From assembly GCA_002483285.1 (NCBI GenBank), contig DLHP01000041.1:62001-126000 (forward strand): a DNA stretch of 64,000 bases, written 5' to 3'. The notes under the pieces were generated by a model. That model searched no databases. It was not told the DNA's origin and saw only the letters and a program-made list of their open reading frames with translations. The stretch comes from Flavobacterium sp. UBA7665. GTDB taxonomy: Bacteria; Bacteroidota; Bacteroidia; Flavobacteriales; Flavobacteriaceae. Both the position numbers and the translations under genes were made by a program. Positions 43,973-52,078 of this stretch are shown here, piece after piece. Every line of letters starts with the position of its first letter. The first letter of the stretch is position 1.

Positions 43973-44825
43973 ATTGATCCGGGTAGAGCAATACGTCAAG
44001 AATCTGTTTGTGTTGTCGCCGCTTTTTTTTGGAGGTGCGTTCACCGATGCGACTTTGTTGGTGCGCACTTTGCTCGCCGTCATTGCCTTTGCGCTCGCGG
44101 CCAGCAGTATTTACATCATCAACGACTTTTTTGACATCAATGAAGACCGCGCGCATCCTGAAAAATGCAAGCGGCCTTTGGCATCGGGTGCTATCCATTC
44201 GCGACATGCGTTGCTCGTGCAAGTGGTGCTCATGGTGTTTTCGTTGGCGTTGTCGTATTGGCTTTCGTTGGATTTGTTTTTGGTGGTGTGCAGCTATATC
44301 GGCATGAACCTGTTGTATTCTAAGTGGCTCAAGCACATTGCCATCCTTGACGTCAATATCATCGCTGCAGGATTTGTATTGCGGTTGCTCGCCGGAACCG
44401 CCGTGACGGGAATCGAGCTGTCTGTCTGGATTTTACTCATGACTTATCTACTCGCATTGTTCCTGGCCATTGCCAAACGAAGGACCGATGTGGTGCATGC
44501 GCAAAACGGCAAGGAAGTGCGAAAAAATATCGAAGGTTACAATCTGGCTTTTGTAGATACCGCTTTGGGAATCCTTGCATCCATCGTGATTGTATGCTAT
44601 ATTTTCTATTGCATCAGCCCGGAGAACCAAAGGCATTACAATTCAAAGTGGTTGTATTTGTCTATTATTTTTGTCATCAACGGAATCTTCCGTTACCTCA
44701 AACTCGCGCTCGTTGATGGATCTACCGCTTCACCTACGCTAATTGTCCTTAAAGACCGGTTCATCCAGATTACCATCGTTTGTTGGTTGGTGCTGATGAG
44801 TTATTTATTATACGGCAACCGATGA
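43956..44825 (+). CDS. UbiA-type decaprenyl-phosphate phosphoribosyltransferase-like protein
   Basis: This 289-aa integral membrane enzyme has eight or nine helices. The first Asp-rich motif is NDFFDINEDRAHPEKCKRPL at about residues 50-70 and the second loop is AKRRTDVVHA. The form DRAHPEK-x-x-RP is shared with the enzymes that attach 5-phosphoribose to decaprenyl phosphate (mycobacterial Rv3806c type) rather than with ubiquinone prenyltransferases. It sits between a GT-C candidate and a HAD phosphatase, overlapping both, as expected for a polyprenyl-phosphate-pentose donor route. DprE1/DprE2-type epimerase genes are not in the window. Confidence 0.88.
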   Translation: MNDYLKLIRVEQYVKNLFVLSPLFFGGAFTDATLLVRTLLAVIAFALAASSIYIINDFFDINEDRAHPEKCKRPLASGAIHSRHALLVQVVLMVFSLALSYWLSLDLFLVVCSYIGMNLLYSKWLKHIAILDVNIIAAGFVLRLLAGTAVTGIELSVWILLMTYLLALFLAIAKRRTDVVHAQNGKEVRKNIEGYNLAFVDTALGILASIVIVCYIFYCISPENQRHYNSKWLYLSIIFVINGIFRYLKLALVDGSTASPTLIVLKDRFIQITIVCWLVLMSYLLYGNR

Positions 44826-45394
44826 AAACACTCGCGCTTTTTGATTTCGACGGCACGTTGTATAAAAACGACAGCCTGATTGCTTTTACGAAATTTTTGA
44901 AAGGGCCGACGCTTTTCTATCAGAAGATGCTTTTACTTTCGCCAGATTTGGTGGGAATGAAATTGCGGCTGTTGCCCAACGAAAAGGTAAAAGTCAAGTT
45001 CCTAACCGCATTTTTTAAAGGAATGGAACAGGACACTTTTGAGAGCGCTGCCAAAGATTTTGCCTTGAACGAAATCGATAAAAATCTCAACCCAAAAATA
45101 TTCGATGCGTTTCTCAAACACCTTGAATCGGGACATGACGTCTACATCGTGTCGGCGTCGGCAGCGCAGTGGATCGCGCCTTGGAGCGAACAGTACGGAG
45201 TAAGTGTCATCGGTACACAACTGCAAATAGAAAACGGTAACCTTACGGGAAAACTCGCTTCGAAAAACTGCTACGGCATCGAAAAGGTAAACAGAATCAA
45301 GGAAGTCGTCAAACTTGAAGACTACCAAATCATTCACGTTTATGGCTCTGGGAAAGGTGATCGTGAAATGCTCGGCCTTGCCAAGACCCCATAA
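44822..45394 (+). CDS. HAD-IB phosphatase linked to the phosphoribosyltransferase
   Basis: This 190-aa protein has the nucleophile motif FDFDGTLYKND at residues 7-17, the Ser motif YIVSASAAQW near 100 and the distal motif YGSGKGDREML near 178, where the first Asp of the common GDxxGD is Ser but the second is kept. The start (44822) overlaps the UbiA stop as ATGA. The C-terminus (LGLAKTP) is short by perhaps 15 residues compared with relatives that I recall. It may remove the 5-phosphate from polyprenyl-phosphoribose, by position. A long frame from 44780 is not a different gene. Confidence 0.85.
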   Translation: MKTLALFDFDGTLYKNDSLIAFTKFLKGPTLFYQKMLLLSPDLVGMKLRLLPNEKVKVKFLTAFFKGMEQDTFESAAKDFALNEIDKNLNPKIFDAFLKHLESGHDVYIVSASAAQWIAPWSEQYGVSVIGTQLQIENGNLTGKLASKNCYGIEKVNRIKEVVKLEDYQIIHVYGSGKGDREMLGLAKTP

Positions 45395-45422
45395 AAAAAG
45401 CCGTCCGAAGACAGCTTTTATA
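45390..45422. terminator. Bidirectional terminator between convergent genes
   Basis: An AAAAGC / GCTTTT hairpin with an inner GTC/GAC and a CGAA tetraloop, flanked by A and T runs. One mismatch weakens the stem. Confidence 0.7.
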
Positions 45423-45438
45423 TTTTGTAGGAAATTCC

Positions 45439-46227
45439 CTATTCGATGTAATAAATGTAACCTACGTTGAACCAAACGAGCCAGTCGTTGGCTTTGTTCT
45501 CTTTGTAAACCGCAGGGTTTGGGTTGAGCCCGTCTACCCAGTTCGAGAAGTAGTATTGCCATCTTAAATCGACCATTAAGTCAGACATGATGGTGAGTTT
45601 GTAACGGGTACCCACACTTCCTACGACAGACCAAACCGACCCACCAGAATTTTGGGTGGCGTTGTAATATTTTACTGGAGTAGTTGCCGGCGTATCCAAC
45701 TTTCCTAAAGTAGAAGAAGCCGATGGGTCGTAAATACTGAACTGCCCACCAAAACTGGCAAACGGAGCAAACTTACCTTCGGTCACGCTAAAGTCACGGA
45801 TACTCAAAGGGAAATACTCCAACTGCATCCCCAAATTGGTTACAGCGGTACTGCCTCGCATGGCGCGCAATTGTTTGTTGAAGAGTTTTTTTCTGCTGCC
45901 GTCAACCCATTCGCCAAAGTGACGCAACTCTGTCTTGTTGTATGACAATTCACTTCTAAGTTTGAAGTGGTCGTTGAAATAAGTTTCAGGCCTGTAACAG
46001 TTACAGTCTGCTTTATAAGAGAAATTGAGATAATGGATAAGCCCGATGCCATAACCAGTATTCCCCGCATTGGTGTTGAAGTCGTGCCTTTCGCCGTAAT
46101 CAGACTGAAAAGCAACCGGTCCTACAATCAAACCTACCTCATGTGAAAAGCCATACTGTGCATCCGCTTTGTTGGAATAACCAAGTATAAGCAAGAGGGT
46201 TATGATAAAGTATTTGGGCATTTGCAT
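45439..46227 (-). CDS. THC0290_0291-like outer membrane protein
   Basis: This 262-aa protein has a signal peptide ending near KADA-QY. The segment FSHEVGLIVGPVAFQSDYGER, then NTNAGNTGYGIGLIHYLNFSY and ADCNCYR, matches a flavobacterial family that I recall under the name THC0290_0291. The rest alternates beta strands and it ends WFNVGYIYYIE. It is likely an outer membrane protein of unknown role. The start may be the second Met codon (46221). It shares an intergenic region with gdhA, with divergent promoter boxes. Confidence 0.8.
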   Translation of the reverse strand: MQMPKYFIITLLLILGYSNKADAQYGFSHEVGLIVGPVAFQSDYGERHDFNTNAGNTGYGIGLIHYLNFSYKADCNCYRPETYFNDHFKLRSELSYNKTELRHFGEWVDGSRKKLFNKQLRAMRGSTAVTNLGMQLEYFPLSIRDFSVTEGKFAPFASFGGQFSIYDPSASSTLGKLDTPATTPVKYYNATQNSGGSVWSVVGSVGTRYKLTIMSDLMVDLRWQYYFSNWVDGLNPNPAVYKENKANDWLVWFNVGYIYYIE

Positions 46228-46249
46228 ATCAATTTATTTCATTTCCCGA

Positions 46250-46257
46250 CAAATATA
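46250..46257 (-). promoter_or_regulatory. -7 box for the THC0290_0291-like gene
   Basis: The minus strand reads TATATTTG, an exact consensus match, 23 bases before the start codon at 46227. Confidence 0.55.
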
Positions 46258-46433
46258 TAAAAACATCATTCACTAAATAACATAAAATAAAAAAATACTT
46301 ATTTAAGTGGGTAAAAAAGCAGCATTGGTTTTAAAACCCTTAATTAACGGCAGGTTTGTATCTCATTTGGTGCCAAAAAAACAAAACCATTCATAAAACA
46401 AAAAAAAGTATAACGGATATTTTTTATAAAATG

Positions 46434-46441
46434 TATATTTG
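46434..46441 (+). promoter_or_regulatory. -7 box for gdhA
   Basis: TATATTTG is an exact consensus match, 49 bases before the ATG at 46491. No TTG -33 element is clear. The 176 bases between the two divergent boxes are AT-rich and hold no gene. Confidence 0.55.
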
Positions 46442-46490
46442 TCGCGAATTAACGAAAACGTTTTCTTAGAACGTCAATAATCTAATAATC

Positions 46491-47834
46491 ATGTCACAAA
46501 GCATCAACAATTTTATTGAAGCAGTTTCAAAAAGAAACCCCAACGAGCCAGAATTCATGCAGGCTGTAAAGGAAGTTGCCGAAACTGTAATCCCTTTTAT
46601 CGAACAAAATAAAAAATACGAAGGCAAAATGTTGCTTGAGCGTATGGTCGAAGCAGAACGCGTCATCATGTTCCGCGTGGTTTGGATCGACGACGCCGGA
46701 AACACGCAAGTGAACCGCGGTTACAGGATCCAGATGAATTCGGCCATTGGTCCATATAAAGGAGGAATCCGTTTCCATCCATCGGTGAATTTGAGCATCC
46801 TTAAATTCCTTGCCTTCGAACAAACTTTCAAAAATTCACTCACTACATTGCCAATGGGCGGTGGTAAAGGTGGTGCCGACTTTGACCCTAAAGGGAAATC
46901 AGATATTGAAATCATGCGTTTTTGCCAGGCTTTCATGACCGAATTGTCTAAACACATCGGTGCAGATACCGACGTTCCTGCGGGAGATATCGGCGTTGGC
47001 GGACGTGAAGTAGGTTATATGTTTGGCCAATACAAAAGATTGCGCAACGAGTTTACAGGCGTTTTGACCGGAAAAGGAATCTCTTTCGGAGGATCATTGA
47101 TCCGTCCCGAGGCGACCGGTTACGGTGATGTTTACTTCGCTCAAGCGATGCTTGAAACCAAAGGCGACAGCTTCAAAGGCAAAACCGTTGTAATTTCAGG
47201 TTCAGGAAACGTAGCGCAATACGCTGCCGAAAAAGCGACCCAACTCGGTGGAAAAGTAGTAACGATGTCTGATTCTGCTGGATACATTTATGACGCAGAC
47301 GGAATCGATGCAGAGAAATTGGCACACGTCATGCAAATCAAAAACGTAGATTACGCCCGTATTTCTGAATACACCAAAAAATACCCGAACGCCAAATACG
47401 TAGCCGGAAAACGTCCTTGGGAAGTAAAATGTGATGTGGCCTTGCCATGTGCTACCCAAAACGAACTCAACGAAGACGAAGCCAAAACTTTGGTTGCGAA
47501 CGGTTGTATTTGTGTGGCCGAAGGCGCCAACATGCCTTCTACGCCAGAAGCGGTTGAGGTATTCACTAAAGCCAAAATCCTTTTCGCACCAGGAAAAGCG
47601 TCTAACGCCGGTGGTGTGGCCACTTCAGGATTGGAGATGTCACAAAACTCACTCAGACTCAGCTGGACTTCTGAGGAAGTAGACCAACGTCTGCACAACA
47701 TCATGCTCAACATCCACTCGGCTTGCGTGAAATACGGAGCTGACGCCAACGGTTATGTAGATTACGTAAAAGGCGCCAACATCGCCGGATTCGTAAAAGT
47801 AGCCGATGCAATGCTTGGACAAGGCGTGGTTTAA
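46491..47834 (+). CDS. gdhA: NADP-type glutamate dehydrogenase
   Basis: This 447-aa cytoplasmic enzyme interconverts 2-oxoglutarate plus ammonia and glutamate. The glutamate-binding segment is SAIGPYKGGIRFHPSVN. The catalytic Lys region is LPMGGGKGGADFDPKGKSD and the following Asp is in DTDVPAGDIGVGGREVG. The dinucleotide loop is ISGSGNVAQYA. Length and text match the hexameric small-subunit class. It is a single gene with promoter and terminator. Confidence 0.96.
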   Translation: MSQSINNFIEAVSKRNPNEPEFMQAVKEVAETVIPFIEQNKKYEGKMLLERMVEAERVIMFRVVWIDDAGNTQVNRGYRIQMNSAIGPYKGGIRFHPSVNLSILKFLAFEQTFKNSLTTLPMGGGKGGADFDPKGKSDIEIMRFCQAFMTELSKHIGADTDVPAGDIGVGGREVGYMFGQYKRLRNEFTGVLTGKGISFGGSLIRPEATGYGDVYFAQAMLETKGDSFKGKTVVISGSGNVAQYAAEKATQLGGKVVTMSDSAGYIYDADGIDAEKLAHVMQIKNVDYARISEYTKKYPNAKYVAGKRPWEVKCDVALPCATQNELNEDEAKTLVANGCICVAEGANMPSTPEAVEVFTKAKILFAPGKASNAGGVATSGLEMSQNSLRLSWTSEEVDQRLHNIMLNIHSACVKYGADANGYVDYVKGANIAGFVKVADAMLGQGVV

Positions 47835-47897
47835 TAAATAGTAGAACCAAGAGCAACGAATCCAAAACAATATCAGGATTTTTGTTTCTTCCCTTTT

Positions 47898-47932
47898 TAA
47901 AAGCCTTTCGATTCCAATCGGAAGGCTTTTTT
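47898..47932 (+). terminator. Terminator after gdhA
   Basis: An AAAAGCCTTTCGATT / AATCGGAAGGCTTTT hairpin (one C-G/T-G-like mismatch) is followed by a T run. Confidence 0.85.
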
Positions 47933-47971
47933 TCTTGCCCATATTAAAATTCAAATAATTCCGTTTTGTAT

Positions 47972-47979
47972 TATATTTG
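47972..47979 (+). promoter_or_regulatory. -7 box for porZ
   Basis: TATATTTG is an exact match, 21 bases before the ATG at 48001. A TTG at 47977 belongs to this box and is not the start codon. Confidence 0.6.
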
Positions 47980-48000
47980 TCTTTCAATCTGCCGATACAA

Positions 48001-50322
48001 ATGAAAAAACTGTCGCTTTTCCTTTTCTTTTTTCTTACCGCAACCATCGCTTCCGCCCAATACAGCAAATTGTGGAAGGGATACTTTTCCTATAATGAAG
48101 TAAAGGATTTGTCGGAATCGCCAACCAAACTCGTAGCCGCTTCAGAAAATGCCTTGTTTTCCAAAGACTTGCTTTCGGGATCCATAAAAACTACCAACAC
48201 CATTGACGGATTGTCGGGGCTTACCATTACTACAATCTACTACAGTCCTACCTTTAAGAAGACTTTGATAGGATACGAAAACGGGCTCATGATTGTCATC
48301 AACGAGCTTGACGGAAGCATAACCAATGTAGTCGATATCATCAACAAAGCACTGCCTCCAGGCATCAAAAGGATCAACCATTTTATGGAATATGAGGGAA
48401 TCGTGTACGTTTCCTGCGATTTTGGAATCGTACAATATAAATTGGCTACGATGCTTTTTGGTGACACCTACTTCATTGGCAACGGCGGCGCGCAAATTTC
48501 AGTGCGACAAACCACGGTATTTCAAGGGAATATCTATGCTGCAACTTTCGGCAACGGCATGCGCAGGGCTTCTATCACCAATGCCAACCTCAATGATTTT
48601 AGCCAGTGGACCACTTTAGACGCGAACGGCTGGACGGGGGTAGAAGCATTTGGCAATACAATGGTCGCCATATCCAATACGGGTTTCTTTTTTAGTTGGG
48701 ACGGAACTAATTTTTCTAACCCTGTGGGACTTACCGAGGTGTCAACCGACCTTAGAAAATATGGCGATTATCTCTTGGTGACCACCGCCAACCACGTGTA
48801 TGTATATAACAACGCATTGGTGCAAATCCGGAACCTGAACAGCAATGAAATTACCGATGCCACCGTAAAATTTACTTGTGCCACGGTGATTAGCGATAAA
48901 CTGTATATCGGCACCACAGAAAACGGGGTCTACACCACACCACTTCAAAGCTCAAACTTCCAGAACATTAGCCCTGCGGGAGCTTACCGCAATGCCATTT
49001 TTGGATTGAACGCTTCCACATCAAATCTTTGGATGGTTTACGGCGGCTACGATAAAGATTATAATCCGTATACTTATTTTGGGTTCCAACCCAATAAATT
49101 CCCCATTAGTATTTACAACAAAAACGGCTGGAAACACATTCCATTTGAAGAGCACAACGCCAAAGCACTCACGATGATTACGCCCAACCCCAACAATGAA
49201 AATCAGGTATACGTCAGTTCGTTTTTCTCAGGGATGCTCAAGGTAGAGAATTTTGTGCCCACCATCCTTTACAACGAATCCAACACCGGAACCGATGGCC
49301 TCAAACCCGTAGGTGGCTCGGGACCCGAAAACATCTGGGTCAATGGAGCAGCGTTTGACGGCTCGGGGAACCTCTGGATGAACAGCAGCTTGCAAAACAA
49401 AGCACTTGTAGAATTGCAGGCTGGCGGCCAATGGAAATCTTTCAATACCCAAAGCGTACCCAGTTCCTTTGGACTGTTCAAGCTGGGCCGCATGGTCGTC
49501 GACAAAAATGGCACCAAATGGATGGCCACACTCAACGATGGTGTCGTAGCTTTTAATGAAACCGTGAGCAACACCGTTTTCAAGACGTTGCGCTTTTCTG
49601 AGGGCGGCAGCACCGGAAACCTACCGTCGAGCAACGTCAGGGCCTTGGCGCTAGACAATGACAACCAACTCTGGATAGGAACCCTCTTCGGATTGCGCGT
49701 ACTAACTAGTGTAGACGCATTCTATTCGCAAGACCAGATGACCACAACCAATATCGTCTTCAACGAAATCATAGACGGCGCGCCGGTTGCGCAAGAATTA
49801 CTGTTGTTGCAAACCATCAACGACATTGAAGTGGATGGTGCAAACAACAAATGGGTGGCCACCGCCGACTCTGGCGTGTTCATGTTTTCACCCGACGGGC
49901 AAAGCACCTTTTATCATTTTACCACAGCCAATTCGCCTTTGCCGAGCAATACCGTAAACGACTTAGACATCAACGGTGCCACCGGAGAAGTTTTCATCGC
50001 CACCACCAAAGGCATGGTTTCTTTTAAAGCCACAGCTACCGAAGCCGGCGACGACCTCAATAATGTCTTTATTTATCCCAATCCCGTCCGACCCAATTAC
50101 TACGGAACCGTCAAGGTAAGCGGCCTCACCAACAAAGCCCATGTGAAGATTGCCGATATAGAAGGCAGTTTGGTCTACGAAGCCATTTCTGAAGGCGGTA
50201 CCCTGGAATGGGACACCACCGCTTTTGGGAAATACAAAGTCGCGTCGGGTGTGTATATGGTTTTCATATCCTCAGAAGACGGTAGTTTGACCAAGGTGAA
50301 GAAGGTGATGATCGTTAGATAA
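48001..50322 (+). CDS. porZ: PorZ-like type IX secretion component
   Basis: This 773-aa protein has a signal peptide (LFLFFFLTATIASAQ). N-terminal beta-propeller text starts YSKLWKGYFSYNEVKDLSES, with the W-x-x-x-F-S-Y opening of PorZ. Further propeller repeats run to about residue 680 (VRALALDNDNQLWIGTLFGL, WVATADSGVFMFSPDG). The C-terminus is a type A sorting-domain-like fold (VFIYPNPVRPNYYGTV, VASGVYMVFISSEDG, VKKVMIV). In Porphyromonas, PorZ is a surface part of the T9SS attachment complex. The gene is next to recO, as I recall for this family. It should serve the T9SS cargo encoded at 16661 and 32728. Confidence 0.85.
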   Translation: MKKLSLFLFFFLTATIASAQYSKLWKGYFSYNEVKDLSESPTKLVAASENALFSKDLLSGSIKTTNTIDGLSGLTITTIYYSPTFKKTLIGYENGLMIVINELDGSITNVVDIINKALPPGIKRINHFMEYEGIVYVSCDFGIVQYKLATMLFGDTYFIGNGGAQISVRQTTVFQGNIYAATFGNGMRRASITNANLNDFSQWTTLDANGWTGVEAFGNTMVAISNTGFFFSWDGTNFSNPVGLTEVSTDLRKYGDYLLVTTANHVYVYNNALVQIRNLNSNEITDATVKFTCATVISDKLYIGTTENGVYTTPLQSSNFQNISPAGAYRNAIFGLNASTSNLWMVYGGYDKDYNPYTYFGFQPNKFPISIYNKNGWKHIPFEEHNAKALTMITPNPNNENQVYVSSFFSGMLKVENFVPTILYNESNTGTDGLKPVGGSGPENIWVNGAAFDGSGNLWMNSSLQNKALVELQAGGQWKSFNTQSVPSSFGLFKLGRMVVDKNGTKWMATLNDGVVAFNETVSNTVFKTLRFSEGGSTGNLPSSNVRALALDNDNQLWIGTLFGLRVLTSVDAFYSQDQMTTTNIVFNEIIDGAPVAQELLLLQTINDIEVDGANNKWVATADSGVFMFSPDGQSTFYHFTTANSPLPSNTVNDLDINGATGEVFIATTKGMVSFKATATEAGDDLNNVFIYPNPVRPNYYGTVKVSGLTNKAHVKIADIEGSLVYEAISEGGTLEWDTTAFGKYKVASGVYMVFISSEDGSLTKVKKVMIVR

Positions 50323-50326
50323 AATT

Positions 50327-50403
50327 AGGTACAAGGTTCAGGGTTCAGGGCGCACCAATCGTCGAATCTTTTTCCCTGCACCCTGCACCTTGAATCCTGC
50401 ACC
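50327..50403. repeat. CCCTGCACC-type intergenic repeat (family 3), copy before recO
   Basis: ACAAGGTTCAGGGTTCAGGG is followed by CCCTGCACCCTGCACCTTGA and TCCTGCACC, an imperfect inverted and tandem repeat ending at the recO start codon. Compare 22066-22103. Confidence 0.75.
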
Positions 50404-51117
50404 ATGCAAGTCAAAACCAAAGCCATTGTCATTTCTACACTCAAGTATCAGGAAAAAAGCCTGATCGTAAAATGCTTCACGCAATCCGACGGGCTCAAAT
50501 CTTATTTTGTACGCAATGCGTTTTCGGCCTCGAGGACCAGCCAGAAAATAGCCTATTTCCAGCCGCTTACTATCCTTGAGATAGAAGCCGTCCACAAAAA
50601 CAAAGGCACACTCGAACATTTCAAGGAAATCAAGATTGCCACGCCGTTCCAAACCATCCATTCCGACGTAATGAAAAGCACCGTAGCACTGTTCCTATCA
50701 GAAATGCTACACCATTCCATTCATGAGGAGGAAAAAAACGAGGGATTGTTTGAGTTCCTCGAGACTGCTTTAGACTGGCTCGACACGCACGAACACACCG
50801 CCAATTTCCATTTGACACTTTTGCTTGAAGCGACCAAATACCTGGGATTTTATCCCGATGTCTCAGAGCTTGACTTGCCGTATTTTGAAATGACCGAAGG
50901 CGTTTTCTCTAATTTCCACGCCTTGAGTTCACTCTCAGAAGCAGAAACCGAATTGCTGCGAAGGCTCATCGCACTCAAATTTGACAACGACCATAAAAGC
51001 TTCCACGTAAGCGAGCGCCAGGTTTTGCTCAAAATTTTAATCGATTACTACAGTTTTCACCTCGATGGTTTTAAGAAACCCAAATCGGTTGAGGTATTGA
51101 AGGCAGTTTTTTCGTGA
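50404..51117 (+). CDS. recO: DNA repair protein RecO
   Basis: This 237-aa protein begins TKAIVISTLKYQEKSLIVKCFTQ, the OB-fold start of RecO. A helical C-terminal domain follows (LLLEATKYLGFYPDVSEL, ILIDYYSFHLDGFKKPKSVEVL). RecO works with RecR to load RecA onto gapped DNA. The CxxC zinc site of some RecO proteins is absent, as is common in this phylum. A repeat element lies directly upstream, so recO probably depends on the porZ promoter. Confidence 0.9.
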   Translation: MQVKTKAIVISTLKYQEKSLIVKCFTQSDGLKSYFVRNAFSASRTSQKIAYFQPLTILEIEAVHKNKGTLEHFKEIKIATPFQTIHSDVMKSTVALFLSEMLHHSIHEEEKNEGLFEFLETALDWLDTHEHTANFHLTLLLEATKYLGFYPDVSELDLPYFEMTEGVFSNFHALSSLSEAETELLRRLIALKFDNDHKSFHVSERQVLLKILIDYYSFHLDGFKKPKSVEVLKAVFS

Positions 51118-51167
51118 TTCACTTCGTTAGTTCGTTTCACTCTTTTTTTTGGCATGTTTCTTTATGC

Positions 51168-51263
51168 TCGGCCCTGTGGCGTGTCCCTGTGGGCCGCGTC
51201 TTCCGCTATATCTTTTGTTCGTGACCTCACAAAAGGATACCGCTGCAACCGCTCACGCGAACC
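51168..51263. repeat. Intergenic repeat family 1, long copy
   Basis: CGCTATATCTTTTGTTCGTG, then CACAAAAGGATACCGCTGC, forms an imperfect palindrome matching the other copies. The upstream arm (GGCGTGTCCCTGTGGGCCGC) matches the copy at 10231-10297. Confidence 0.7.
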
Positions 51264-51266
51264 GTA

Positions 51267-51920
51267 CTAAGAGTCGGCTTTATCCGTTGAAACGAGTTTC
51301 CCGATTCCAATAAAAAGCAGTGAGAAAAATACAAACAACAATGTAATTCCAAGGCAATTCACCATCACGGCAAAAAATCCAAGCGCATTCAGATCCACAA
51401 ACGGATACGGATAATAACCCGCAAACGAGCCACGCACCATAATGAAAGCGAGATACGCCAACGGGTACGCCAGCCAAATCCAGAAGTCGCCCCAATGCAA
51501 ATTTTTCTTCGGTACAAACGCGAGCCAGTACACTACAAACAAAACCGGAATCACCGAATGTAATAATTCATCGACCACTTTTTGCCAGCCTTCGGGCTGC
51601 CAAAGAAATCTCAGAATGACATTGTAAATCAACCCGACAATCACAATGTAAACGGCAATTGCCGTCTGGGTTTGCGCCGCCGAGAAGAATTTCCCCAACC
51701 GCGACGGCCTAAAAAAAGCCAACGACGTACAGCACAAAGCCACGAGCAAATTGGTCAGGATGGTAAAGAAACTAAAAAACCGCACGAGCAATTCGCCAAA
51801 AGGCGCGGCTTTGCTGCCCATGTAAAGGTAAAATTGCACGCCAATCGCAAACCAGCCCAAAAGCAACAATACCCATAAGGCAGCAGCGGCGAATTTAGAT
51901 TTTAGATTTGTAGATTCCAT
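51267..51920 (-). CDS. Pr6Pr-family membrane protein
   Basis: This 217-aa protein has six predicted membrane helices spread over its length (for example ALWVLLLLGWFAIGVQFYLY, FFSFFTILTNLLVALCCTSL, LLHSVIPVLFVVYWLAFV and a final LLFVFFSLLFIGIGKLV). FFSFFTILTN and HSVIPVLF-x-x-Y-W are signatures of Pr6Pr proteins, related to FAR-17a/AIG1 androgen-regulated membrane proteins. Some relatives are lipid hydrolases. No function is known in bacteria. Confidence 0.82.
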   Translation of the reverse strand: MESTNLKSKFAAAALWVLLLLGWFAIGVQFYLYMGSKAAPFGELLVRFFSFFTILTNLLVALCCTSLAFFRPSRLGKFFSAAQTQTAIAVYIVIVGLIYNVILRFLWQPEGWQKVVDELLHSVIPVLFVVYWLAFVPKKNLHWGDFWIWLAYPLAYLAFIMVRGSFAGYYPYPFVDLNALGFFAVMVNCLGITLLFVFFSLLFIGIGKLVSTDKADS

Positions 51921-52078
51921 AGCAGGGGTTTTTGAAATTAAAGATAACGTAAATGGCTAATTAACAAACCGAAAGCCTCGAAAATAAAGCAAAATCAAGG
52001 GTTTTCACTTTTCGTGCAACACTGTGTAGATTTCTAAAAAATCCTTACCTTCGCCGATTGATTTTACAAACCATCCCA

